Shown: positions 1 to 5,078 of the stretch, piece by piece
Layout: each line of letters opens with the position of its first letter
How positions within the stretch are numbered: position 1 is the first letter of the stretch
Assembly (NCBI GenBank): GCA_964367095.1
Contig: CAYIXE010000051.1
Coordinates: 1-6,064, forward strand
Direction of reading: 5' to 3'
Length of the DNA: 6,064 bases
Source: UBA927 sp964367095
GTDB taxonomy: Bacteria; Patescibacteriota; Microgenomatia; UBA10105; UBA927
Made by a program: the position numbers and the translations under genes
Notes under the pieces: generated by a model
Seen by the model: the letters and a program-made list of their open reading frames with translations, nothing else
Databases searched by the model: none
Told to the model about the DNA's origin: nothing

Positions 1-1
1 G

Positions 2-52
2 TTGATATTACAAGAAGAAAAAGGGGTTTCACCAACACTTTATGTCAATTAA
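2..52 (+). CDS. Possible C-terminal tail of a gene cut by the window edge
   Basis: Frame 2 is open from the left edge for 16 codons (ending ...GVSPTLYVN) and stops at TAA 50-52. If real, it is the end of a plus-strand gene converging on the transporter that ends at 86, with a 33-nt gap. Sixteen open codons can occur by chance, and frame 1 is open even longer with a more basic, less protein-like translation. No family can be recognised. This is a weak call that depends on upstream sequence. Confidence 0.2.
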   Translation: MILQEEKGVSPTLYVN

Positions 53-85
53 GCCTTCGAAACATGGTAACAATGAAGGTGCGAT

Positions 86-1018
86 TTACTTATTGAGTTT
101 GTTGGCAAGATAGACGCTTGAGATGACGATGAGTCCGCCGATTACTTCAGGAAACGTGATTAACTCTTGGTAAAAAAGATAGCCAAAAAGAAGAGCAAAG
201 ACGGTATCTAAAAGAAGGATTTGGGATCCTGTTACTGCATCGAGATGATTGAAAGCAAATATTTCGATAGGATTGACGAGCGCGTTCATCCCACCTCCGA
301 TTAAAAGGCCCAATAAAACGTGCGGATTCGTAAATGCAGAGAGTGTGAATGTTTCACCTCGAATGAGAGCAAATATCAACGCAGTGATTGTCGCGATTGC
401 CATGACGATGATAGTAATTTCGCTTGTATTAAGATGAGTAGATAGTAGCTTGCGTCCGACGTAAAACCATGCCATCGTGGCTGTGGCAAGGAGCGTGAAC
501 CATTCTCCCGTGCCAAATGCGGCAAGGTGTGGAATGAATGATTTGGTAGACACTATGGCAATACCAATAAGGGATATCATAAGAAGCCCGATAAGTTTGG
601 CGTTTAGCGGCTTTTTGAGAAATATATACGCATAGAGGTATGAAAAAAATGGAACCGATGAAAATATTATCGCAACATTTACTAATTTTGCATTGAGGGC
701 GCCCAGTGTCACAAAATATACTGCTATAGAAAATCCAATTGTTCCCATAGAAGAGAGAATGACGAAATCACGACTCGGCATGGAAATAATTTTTGACCAT
801 CGGAGTTTTTTTCGTAATAGCACCAAAAGTATGAATGTTCCCAATGCAACACGCATATACACTTGCGTCATGGGCATGAAGCCTTCGGCAAGAAGACGTG
901 AGCCAACCGAGAGGAGCGAATACGCCGCAGCAACTATAATCAAACATCCTATGGCAAGCGTTCGCGTAGAGAAAGAGCCAATAAGAGGAATGTTAGTTTG
1001 CGATTTTTTTGAGTTCAT
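86..1018 (-). CDS. DMT-superfamily (EamA) transporter
   Basis: An integral membrane protein of the drug/metabolite transporter superfamily. These are usually built of two EamA repeats with ten membrane helices and move metabolites, often outward. The translation (310 aa from this start, normal for the family) shows a short basic N-terminus and then about ten hydrophobic segments. Loops such as LRKKLRW and FLKKPLNAK, and the C-terminal stretch LLDTVFALLFGYLFYQE followed by GGLIVISSVYLANKL, match the conserved end of the second EamA repeat. The frame is open to an ATG at 1084, but that start would overlap the dehydrogenase gene by 92 nt. The ATG at 1018 overlaps it by 26 nt and leaves a normal EamA N-terminus, so it was chosen; a GAGG lies 12 nt upstream, a weak ribosome site. 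It is the last gene of the TrmB-dehydrogenase-transporter operon, and translational coupling through the overlap is likely. The substrate cannot be read from sequence; the neighbouring dehydrogenase hints at a hydroxy- or keto-acid. Confidence 0.9.
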   Translation of the reverse strand: MNSKKSQTNIPLIGSFSTRTLAIGCLIIVAAAYSLLSVGSRLLAEGFMPMTQVYMRVALGTFILLVLLRKKLRWSKIISMPSRDFVILSSMGTIGFSIAVYFVTLGALNAKLVNVAIIFSSVPFFSYLYAYIFLKKPLNAKLIGLLMISLIGIAIVSTKSFIPHLAAFGTGEWFTLLATATMAWFYVGRKLLSTHLNTSEITIIVMAIATITALIFALIRGETFTLSAFTNPHVLLGLLIGGGMNALVNPIEIFAFNHLDAVTGSQILLLDTVFALLFGYLFYQELITFPEVIGGLIVISSVYLANKLNK

Positions 1019-1979
1019 TGTAGAGATTGTCCTCGATTTCAATTTCGCCTGATTGTAATCGTTCTTGAGTAAGTTTGTTTCCACGTTGACTTGGAAGCAA
1101 TATTTCTTTTACGCCGGGTAATTTTTTCAGTTCTTTGATGCGTTTTCCTAGTTTGGCTACGTTTGCCATAAATTCTTTGCGATCGCCAAGTAGCTCTGGA
1201 TCTATCACTAAAACAAGGTTGCCCCAGTTTGTGTTGGTATTACCAAATCCAGTAAATGAAGCGCCTACCAGTGGGCCAGTGAGAATTTCTACTATAAGCG
1301 CGAGGCCTGCGCCTTTATAGCTTTTGTCAAAAGATCTAAGCGCTCCGTCCATAGCTTTGCTCGGATCGTCAGTCAGCTTGCCATCATTATCATAGGCTAT
1401 ATCTGGGGGGATTTTACGACCTGCTGTTTTTGCCTCAATAAGTCCGTAGTACGCCATCGCAGCTGTCGCCATGTCAAGAACAATAGGAGCATCGTCTGCT
1501 GGTATACCGATGGCAAGAGGATTTGTGCCGAATATTGGTTCATACGAGCCGTGGTATGTAACTGTCTCTGGCGATCCGGCAAACACAAAGCCAATAAGTC
1601 CTTCTTTGGCGATTTTGTCTGCCCAATACCCGAGTGCCCCCGTTGACGTACTGGTGTCATGGGTTCCGACTATTCCAAACCCATGTTCTTTTGCTTTCAT
1701 TATTGCTGTGGTCACAGCCTTATTCATCACTACTGCACCTGCATTGTTATTACCGTTTATTCGTGCGGAGAGTTTGGTTTCTCTGTCTATAACTATCTCC
1801 CCAGCTTGAGGATTTTTGGGGAGGCCTTTGCCAATCAGCTTTACTATACCCTGATTGTTTCCTCGTAGCTGTGCATACATGAGCATATCCAAGATGATGC
1901 TGGTTTCATCTTTGGTATAGCCATATTTTTTGAGTGCTTTGTTTCCTAAATCATTCAGCTCAGTAATTTTTATCTTCAT
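993..1979 (-). CDS. Ldh2-family malate/L-lactate/ureidoglycolate-type dehydrogenase
   Basis: A cytoplasmic NAD(P)H-dependent oxidoreductase of the Ldh_2 (type 2 malate/L-lactate dehydrogenase) family, which interconverts 2-hydroxy and 2-keto acids (malate, lactate, sulfolactate, ureidoglycolate) or reduces cyclic imino acids. The 328-aa length is typical. Family landmarks: LRG near residue 38, FGTNPLAIGIP at 150-160, VLDMATAAMAYYG at 167-179, GAGLALIVEILTGPLVGA at 223-240, and a closing LPSQRG with GEIEIED near 296-316. The start at 1979 is supported by a perfect AAGGAG at 1985-1990 with 5-nt spacing; the frame is open to 2033 but that would enter the upstream gene. Odd points: the usual SHG after LRG reads NNQG (41-44), and the segment that normally carries the catalytic histidine (H-x-G-A) reads STSTGALGY (110-118). 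Family membership is firm; exact substrate and catalytic residues are not. It lies 20 nt after the TrmB gene and overlaps the transporter. Confidence 0.88.
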   Translation of the reverse strand: MKIKITELNDLGNKALKKYGYTKDETSIILDMLMYAQLRGNNQGIVKLIGKGLPKNPQAGEIVIDRETKLSARINGNNNAGAVVMNKAVTTAIMKAKEHGFGIVGTHDTSTSTGALGYWADKIAKEGLIGFVFAGSPETVTYHGSYEPIFGTNPLAIGIPADDAPIVLDMATAAMAYYGLIEAKTAGRKIPPDIAYDNDGKLTDDPSKAMDGALRSFDKSYKGAGLALIVEILTGPLVGASFTGFGNTNTNWGNLVLVIDPELLGDRKEFMANVAKLGKRIKELKKLPGVKEILLPSQRGNKLTQERLQSGEIEIEDNLYNELKKIAN

Positions 1980-1984
1980 AGGTT

Positions 1985-1990
1985 CTCCTT
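1985..1990 (-). promoter_or_regulatory. Strong Shine-Dalgarno of the Ldh2 gene
   Basis: On the minus strand AAGGAG is followed by 5 nt and then ATG at 1979. This decides the start of the dehydrogenase and is the only textbook ribosome site in front of an annotated gene here. It lies wholly inside the 20-nt gap after the TrmB stop, as expected for an internal operon gene. Confidence 0.85.
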
Positions 1991-1999
1991 CAAGATATA

Positions 2000-2800
2000 T
2001 TACTTTATTTTTAATGGTTTTGCGAGTTTCCAAAGATTTTCAAATATAGATTTTTGCATGGCAACTAACTCAGGATTTTCGATTTCTACGCCGACAATTT
2101 CTTTTTGCTGCCAGTACATGACTGCGAAAATATTATTATAAATCGTTGTGTCTCCTGTGATCCGTAATTGAGATGTTTCAAGCACACGGATGCGTTCAAA
2201 GTTAGCAAGCTTTCCTCCGATAGAAAGATTTCCATCGGTTAGATACTGTAACGTATGTTTGGTTGAATTTATCAGTACTCTATCAATGAGTTTCTTTCGT
2301 GAGAATTCTTCAAGAAACCGTTTGAGAAATGCTGATCCCACGATTTCTTTTCGTCCCATGATGGAATAGCCTATATTTTCTTTTTCGGCTGATAATGCAT
2401 TCCACATCATTTGTCGGATTCCTGTCGTGCCGTGATAGTAGCGTACTTGTGTCGCAGTTGATGTAGCCAATGATGCTTCGTGAATATGAACTTTAAGATA
2501 CGTCAGTGAATTGGAGAGGACGGTGAGATTGGATTGTTGGGTATCTACAATACTTTGGAGTGTTTCGATGGGGTATGCACGAAATTGTTGGCTTTTGTAT
2601 TTGATAATACGCTCTATGAGACCTTGTTCGATCAGATTTGTGAGATTGTCGTATACCGATGTTCGAGGAACTCTCAAAAGACGTGATAATTCAAGTGCAG
2701 TGAGTGCGGGTTTACCAGAAAGGGCTAAATAAAGATTAGCTTCTTGTTTGGAGAGGCCAAAAGATATGAGATGTTCTTCTAATGATGTGTTTGATTCCAT
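2000..2800 (-). CDS. TrmB-family transcriptional regulator
   Basis: A 266-aa DNA-binding regulator. Residues about 6-75 form a TrmB winged helix: FGLSKQEANLYLALSG, then a recognition-helix region LLRVPRTSVYDNLTNLIEQG and a wing around IKYKSQQFRAYPIE. Residues about 82-108 look like a helical/coiled dimerisation linker. The rest (about 118-262) is the ligand-sensing half often joined to TrmB helices in small-genome bacteria: YYHGTTGIRQMMWNAL, an EIVGSAFLKRFLEEF helix, and a C-terminal VGVEIENPELVAMQKSIF helix. TrmB proteins usually sense sugars or related metabolites; the ligand here is unknown. It is first in the operon with the Ldh2 dehydrogenase and transporter and is likely their regulator. 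The ATG at 2800 has no good Shine-Dalgarno. An inverted repeat and a candidate promoter lie directly upstream, consistent with autoregulation. Confidence 0.9.
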   Translation of the reverse strand: MESNTSLEEHLISFGLSKQEANLYLALSGKPALTALELSRLLRVPRTSVYDNLTNLIEQGLIERIIKYKSQQFRAYPIETLQSIVDTQQSNLTVLSNSLTYLKVHIHEASLATSTATQVRYYHGTTGIRQMMWNALSAEKENIGYSIMGRKEIVGSAFLKRFLEEFSRKKLIDRVLINSTKHTLQYLTDGNLSIGGKLANFERIRVLETSQLRITGDTTIYNNIFAVMYWQQKEIVGVEIENPELVAMQKSIFENLWKLAKPLKIK

Positions 2801-2803
2801 ATT

Positions 2804-2828
2804 GTCGCTTCTGTCGGACTATAGCGAC
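2804..2828. promoter_or_regulatory. Inverted repeat, candidate TrmB operator
   Basis: Perfect 6-bp arms GTCGCT (2804-2809) and AGCGAC (2823-2828) are separated by 13 bp, which itself contains the small palindrome GTC-G-GAC (2813-2819). The repeat lies between the proposed trmB-operon -10 box and the ATG, covering the predicted transcription start. That is a normal place for a repressor site. As RNA it could also form a 6-bp hairpin in the leader. The assignment to this TrmB protein rests on position only. Confidence 0.45.
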
Positions 2829-2832
2829 GTCA

Positions 2833-2860
2833 AGTATACAACATGACAATTATCTTGTAA
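2833..2860 (-). promoter_or_regulatory. Candidate promoter of the TrmB-Ldh2-transporter operon
   Basis: Minus strand: -10 TATACT at 2838-2833, with a weak -35 TTACAA at 2860-2855 and 16-bp spacing. The predicted start near 2826 gives a leader of about 26 nt without a clear ribosome site. The -10 is good (5 of 6 to TATAAT) and the -35 is poor, which fits a regulated promoter. Confidence 0.45.
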
Positions 2861-2871
2861 AGTCGATCAAT

Positions 2872-3477
2872 ATGATAAATGTTGAACGACAACGAGGAGA
2901 AACAAAATATGGAGGAGTCCGGCACGGAAGTGGGCGTTTTATGACGCCACAAATATGGCGTTTGCTCGAGTCACCCATAGGCGAGCTTAATTGGAGTCGC
3001 ATTGCCTATCGTCTGGCGTGGTCGAACGGATGTGACCGACCGGAAGAAAATATTCAAAAACGGGGAGCGGAAATAAATGCAAAAGGAGATGGAAGAAATA
3101 ATTTTTTGTTTGGATTGATAAAATCATCGGCAAAACAGTGTGTGGATAAAAGATTATATAATCAGCTAACCTATGGTTGGGAGAAGGTGCCTGAAGGTAG
3201 AAAATTTGAGTATGATCATGTACCAGTTTCGTATAGTGAGAAGCGAATACGACGGGGATTTGCCTGTGACAATGCCTATGACGTCACAACGACGTTCTGG
3301 AAAGAATTTGAAGAAAAACGAAAGGCCGAAGGATCGGATCCATCAGCGATATTGGTAACGTTATTGGATGCAATGGATGAAGCAATTGTAGGTTCGACTT
3401 CGTCTGTGGCATTGCGCCAGAATTTTTTGCAACGATCTGCACAAATGTTTGCCATTCCTCTGATAAAAGGTCGATGA
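2872..3477 (+). CDS. Hypothetical cytoplasmic protein, 201 aa
   Basis: Not recognised as any known family. No signal peptide or membrane segment is visible. The N-terminal 25 residues are basic and glycine-rich (GGVRHGSGRF). A stretch at about residues 36-55 (GELNWSRIAYRLAWSNG) has a vague helix-turn-helix rhythm. The middle holds many charged and aromatic residues (YNQLTYGWEKVPEGRKFEYD), and the second half is mostly helical with a charged helix (FWKEFEEKRKAEG). The start is uncertain: ATG 2872 was chosen because it falls outside the TrmB gene, but it has no Shine-Dalgarno. ATG 2941 (178 aa) is an alternative, preceded by a short leader ORF. The frame is open upstream to 2782, but that would run into the TrmB gene. 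It is the only TGA-terminated gene here and ends 3 nt from the convergent hydrolase. A regulatory or nucleic-acid role is only a guess from the basic N-terminus. Confidence 0.72.
   Translation: MINVERQRGETKYGGVRHGSGRFMTPQIWRLLESPIGELNWSRIAYRLAWSNGCDRPEENIQKRGAEINAKGDGRNNFLFGLIKSSAKQCVDKRLYNQLTYGWEKVPEGRKFEYDHVPVSYSEKRIRRGFACDNAYDVTTTFWKEFEEKRKAEGSDPSAILVTLLDAMDEAIVGSTSSVALRQNFLQRSAQMFAIPLIKGR
2909..2944 (+). CDS. Possible 11-codon leader ORF
   Basis: ATG 2909 follows AGGAG (2895-2899) with 9-nt spacing, a better ribosome site than any in-frame start of the surrounding gene has. It encodes MEESGTEVGVL and stops at TGA 2942-2944, which overlaps ATG 2941 of the larger frame as ATGA, the usual geometry of translational coupling. 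If the larger gene truly starts at 2941, this would be its leader peptide. If it starts at 2872, this is chance. Confidence 0.25.
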   Translation: MEESGTEVGVL

Positions 3478-3480
3478 AGA

Positions 3481-4020
3481 TTATGAGGAGAAAAACGGCA
3501 GTAGCTCTGGAATTTTAGTGATACCGAATTTTTCGGTAAAGTGCCCTGCCCCTTTGATGAGAATAAAATTGCCGGCTAACCGTTTGTTCATTTCTTCTAC
3601 CGAAAACGCAGTCATAAATGGATCATTTTCGGATGTGATGCAATAAATGTCTTTGACGTTTTTCTTTATCGCTTTATGATCCAGCTTATTTTTCCAATAG
3701 GATTGGTGTTCGACCGTAAGATCATCAAAATCCCATCCTGCGATAAGAAATATTTTTTGGAACGCATGTAATTCTCCAAGTCGCAGAGCAAGTAGGCAAC
3801 CGAGGCTATGGCCAAATACAATAAAATTATTGTCGAGTGGAATAGTTTTTTCGATAAAGTTTATTTGAGTTTGAAGATCAGGATTTTGCGAATTCATCGT
3901 TGGAATTTCTGGAAGATACACGGTGTACCCTCTTGTTTCCAGTTCATTTTTGAGCCACGGGTACCAATGTTTGTCTTGGCCGTTTAGCCATGCGTGTAAA
4001 ATAAGTGCTTGTTTGATCAT
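3481..4020 (-). CDS. RBBP9/YdeN-like alpha/beta serine hydrolase
   Basis: A compact 179-aa cytoplasmic alpha/beta-hydrolase of the RBBP9/YdeN (DUF1234) type. The N-terminus has the family signature HAWLNGQDKHWYPWL at 9-23. The nucleophile elbow is GHSLG with Ser72, the acid is probably Asp133 in SENDP, and the catalytic histidine is His160 in GAGHF, so the triad is complete and in order. Length is normal for the family. Members are serine hydrolases whose natural substrates are mostly unknown. The gene stands alone: it converges on the unknown plus-strand gene with only 3 nt between stops, and diverges from the antitoxin gene. There is no Shine-Dalgarno; instead a strong promoter places transcription initiation at or next to the A of the ATG. 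Confidence 0.92.
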   Translation of the reverse strand: MIKQALILHAWLNGQDKHWYPWLKNELETRGYTVYLPEIPTMNSQNPDLQTQINFIEKTIPLDNNFIVFGHSLGCLLALRLGELHAFQKIFLIAGWDFDDLTVEHQSYWKNKLDHKAIKKNVKDIYCITSENDPFMTAFSVEEMNKRLAGNFILIKGAGHFTEKFGITKIPELLPFFSS

Positions 4021-4026
4021 ACTCGT

Positions 4027-4055
4027 AGTATAACGATGGAATTGGTATTTGACAA
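4027..4055 (-). promoter_or_regulatory. Strong promoter of the serine hydrolase, leaderless
   Basis: Minus strand: -35 TTGTCA at 4055-4050 (5 of 6), a 17-bp spacer, and -10 TATACT at 4032-4027 (5 of 6). Six nt separate the -10 box from the ATG at 4020, so the expected +1 is the A of the start codon itself. Its -35 box overlaps the -35 of the divergent antitoxin promoter. Confidence 0.75.
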
Positions 4056-4077
4056 CAATATATATAACGTATATACT
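4049..4077 (+). promoter_or_regulatory. Strong promoter of the antitoxin gene, near-leaderless
   Basis: Plus strand: consensus -35 TTGACA at 4049-4054, a 17-bp spacer, and -10 TATACT at 4072-4077. Eight nt separate the -10 box from ATG 4086, so the transcript should carry 0-3 nt of leader. There is no Shine-Dalgarno, in agreement. Confidence 0.78.
4061..4075. promoter_or_regulatory. TATATA inverted repeat, candidate antitoxin operator
   Basis: TATATA (4061-4066) and TATATA (4070-4075) flank ACG. The overlapping GTATATAC at 4069-4076 is a perfect 8-bp palindrome. The repeat fills the spacer and most of the -10 box of the antitoxin promoter, where a ribbon-helix-helix autorepressor would be expected to bind. 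AT-rich promoter DNA can produce such symmetry by chance. Confidence 0.4.
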
Positions 4078-4085
4078 TTATATAT

Positions 4086-4394
4086 ATGAACACAGCAGTC
4101 ATAAACATTAAAACAGATCCGAAGGTAAAAAAAGATGTTCAAAAAGCAGCCGCCCAACTTGGGTTTAGCGTAAGCGCGCTTCTTAATGGGTATTTACGAC
4201 ACTTCCTTAAGACGAAGAGTGTGCATTTTTCGATTAACGAAGAGCCTTCAGAGTATTTGTTAAAAACATTACGGGAGTCCGAAGAAGATAGACTTGCTGG
4301 AAGAGTGGTTTCATTTGATAACCCACAAGAGGAGAAAGCATTTATGGATAAATTGATTGCTAAGAAGCGAACACGCAGACCTGCGAAGCGTTAA
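4086..4394 (+). CDS. RelB/DinJ-family ribbon-helix-helix antitoxin, apparently orphan
   Basis: A 102-aa protein with a RelB/DinJ N-terminus: beta strand AVINIKTDP (4-12), helix KVKKDVQKAAAQLG, the turn FSVSALLNGYLRHFL and the conserved TKSVHFS. These form the ribbon-helix-helix dimer that binds the operator. The acidic middle (ESEEDRLAGRVVSFDNPQEE) would be the toxin-binding arm, and the tail is strongly basic (KKRTRRPAKR). Such genes normally sit just before a RelE/YafQ-type RNase toxin. Here the next gene is CutA on the opposite strand, and no toxin-like frame lies nearby. It is therefore either a lone regulator, the remnant of a lost toxin-antitoxin pair, or part of a pair encoded elsewhere. 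The start at 4086 fits both the family N-terminus and the promoter. The stop overlaps the CutA stop. Confidence 0.87.
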   Translation: MNTAVINIKTDPKVKKDVQKAAAQLGFSVSALLNGYLRHFLKTKSVHFSINEEPSEYLLKTLRESEEDRLAGRVVSFDNPQEEKAFMDKLIAKKRTRRPAKR

Positions 4395-4723
4395 CTAAGT
4401 TCATTTGTGAGCCAGGTGAGATAGGTTTTGGTGACGTGAGTTATGGGGAGTGCTATGATTTCGGGATTTTCATAGGTGTGGATCGTTTGTATTTCTTTTT
4501 CAAGAAGTGACCATTTGCTCTCTAGCGTTTTTATTATAAGAATACTTTCTTCGGCTATGTTGATATGCTGTTTTTGCGGCGGCCAGAGGTAAAAGGATGA
4601 TACTTGTCCAATGATTTGTATACATGCCGCGAGTTTATCTTTGAGAAGCTCTCTACCAATTCGTTCTGCCTGTGCGGCATCTTCACAGGAGACCATAACA
4701 AGAAGCATTATATTTTCATTCAT
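4391..4723 (-). CDS. cutA: Divalent-cation tolerance protein CutA
   Basis: A small trimeric PII-like cytoplasmic protein, linked in Escherichia coli to tolerance of copper and other divalent cations; its exact biochemical role is unsettled. The 110-aa length is typical. Recognisable family features are the opening strand with VSCEDAAQAERIGREL (11-26), KLAACIQI (30-37), FYLWPPQ in the place of the usual Y-x-W-x-G turn (44-50), EESILIIKT (58-66), and the near-invariant IHTYENPEIIALP (81-93), followed by the TYLTWL helix. Conserved cysteines are Cys13 and Cys34. It is the third gene of the PKD-cupin-CutA operon, 12 nt after the cupin, without a clear Shine-Dalgarno. It converges on the antitoxin with a 4-nt overlap. 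Confidence 0.95.
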   Translation of the reverse strand: MNENIMLLVMVSCEDAAQAERIGRELLKDKLAACIQIIGQVSSFYLWPPQKQHINIAEESILIIKTLESKWSLLEKEIQTIHTYENPEIIALPITHVTKTYLTWLTNELS

Positions 4724-4733
4724 AAGACGTCTT
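4724..4733. repeat. Perfect 10-bp palindrome between cupin and cutA
   Basis: AAGACGTCTT occupies nearly all of the 12-nt gap between the cupin stop and the cutA ATG. It replaces any ribosome site and could be a protein-binding site, or simply chance. It is too short to form a useful hairpin on its own. Confidence 0.3.
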
Positions 4734-4735
4734 TT

Positions 4736-5077
4736 TTAAGATGTAATAATATGTTGAGCGGGATCAAATTTTGGTGATGTTGCCATGAATAGTTTCAGAG
4801 TGCCTTGCCAATAATATTTTTCGTTTGGAAGAAGAAGGAGTACGTCGCCTACAGTTATTGAAACTTCTTTATCCAAAAGACCCACGATGCCTGATCCGTC
4901 AATGACGTATACAATTTCGCGGCTTGCTGAATTAACGGCAAATCCTTTTTCAGGATATCGTCCATGAATATCAGCCACTGCGCCATTGATGACTGGATCA
5001 GTCATCACATATTCGTGAATGGTTGTGGTGGAAGTTGGCTGAAGTGACGTAGATCTTTTTAAAGATACAAATTCCAT
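4736..5077 (-). CDS. Small cupin-fold protein lacking canonical metal ligands
   Basis: A 113-aa single-domain cupin. The beta-barrel pattern is clear: REIVYVIDGSGIVGLLDKE (53-71), then SITVGDVLLLLPNEKYYWQG (73-92), then LKLFMATSPKFDPAQH. The last part resembles the end of a group of small cupins common in Patescibacteria. In motif 1 the usual H-x-H is replaced by NSAS, leaving only the Glu of REIVYV, and in motif 2 the P-x-G-x-x-H segment reads PNEKYYW without histidine. It is thus unlikely to bind metal in the standard way and may bind a small ligand instead. ATG 5077 was chosen because it lies 1 nt after the upstream stop, whereas the longer frame to 5134 would overlap that gene by 56 nt. 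Tight coupling to the PKD-like gene suggests a shared transcript. Function is unknown. Confidence 0.85.
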   Translation of the reverse strand: MEFVSLKRSTSLQPTSTTTIHEYVMTDPVINGAVADIHGRYPEKGFAVNSASREIVYVIDGSGIVGLLDKEVSITVGDVLLLLPNEKYYWQGTLKLFMATSPKFDPAQHIITS

Positions 5078-5078
5078 G

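Noticed and set aside
54..79. CCTTC/GAAGG inverted repeat downstream of the transporter as a terminator
   Set aside because: The stem is only 5 bp with a loop of about 16 nt and no T-run follows on either strand.
693..1052. Plus-strand frame of 119 codons opposite the transporter
   Set aside because: It is antisense to membrane-helix coding sequence; the translation has no recognisable domain and no promoter or ribosome site precedes it.
1397..1660. Open frames inside the dehydrogenase gene on both strands
   Set aside because: They are shadows of a well-supported coding frame, with no ribosome sites and low-complexity translations.
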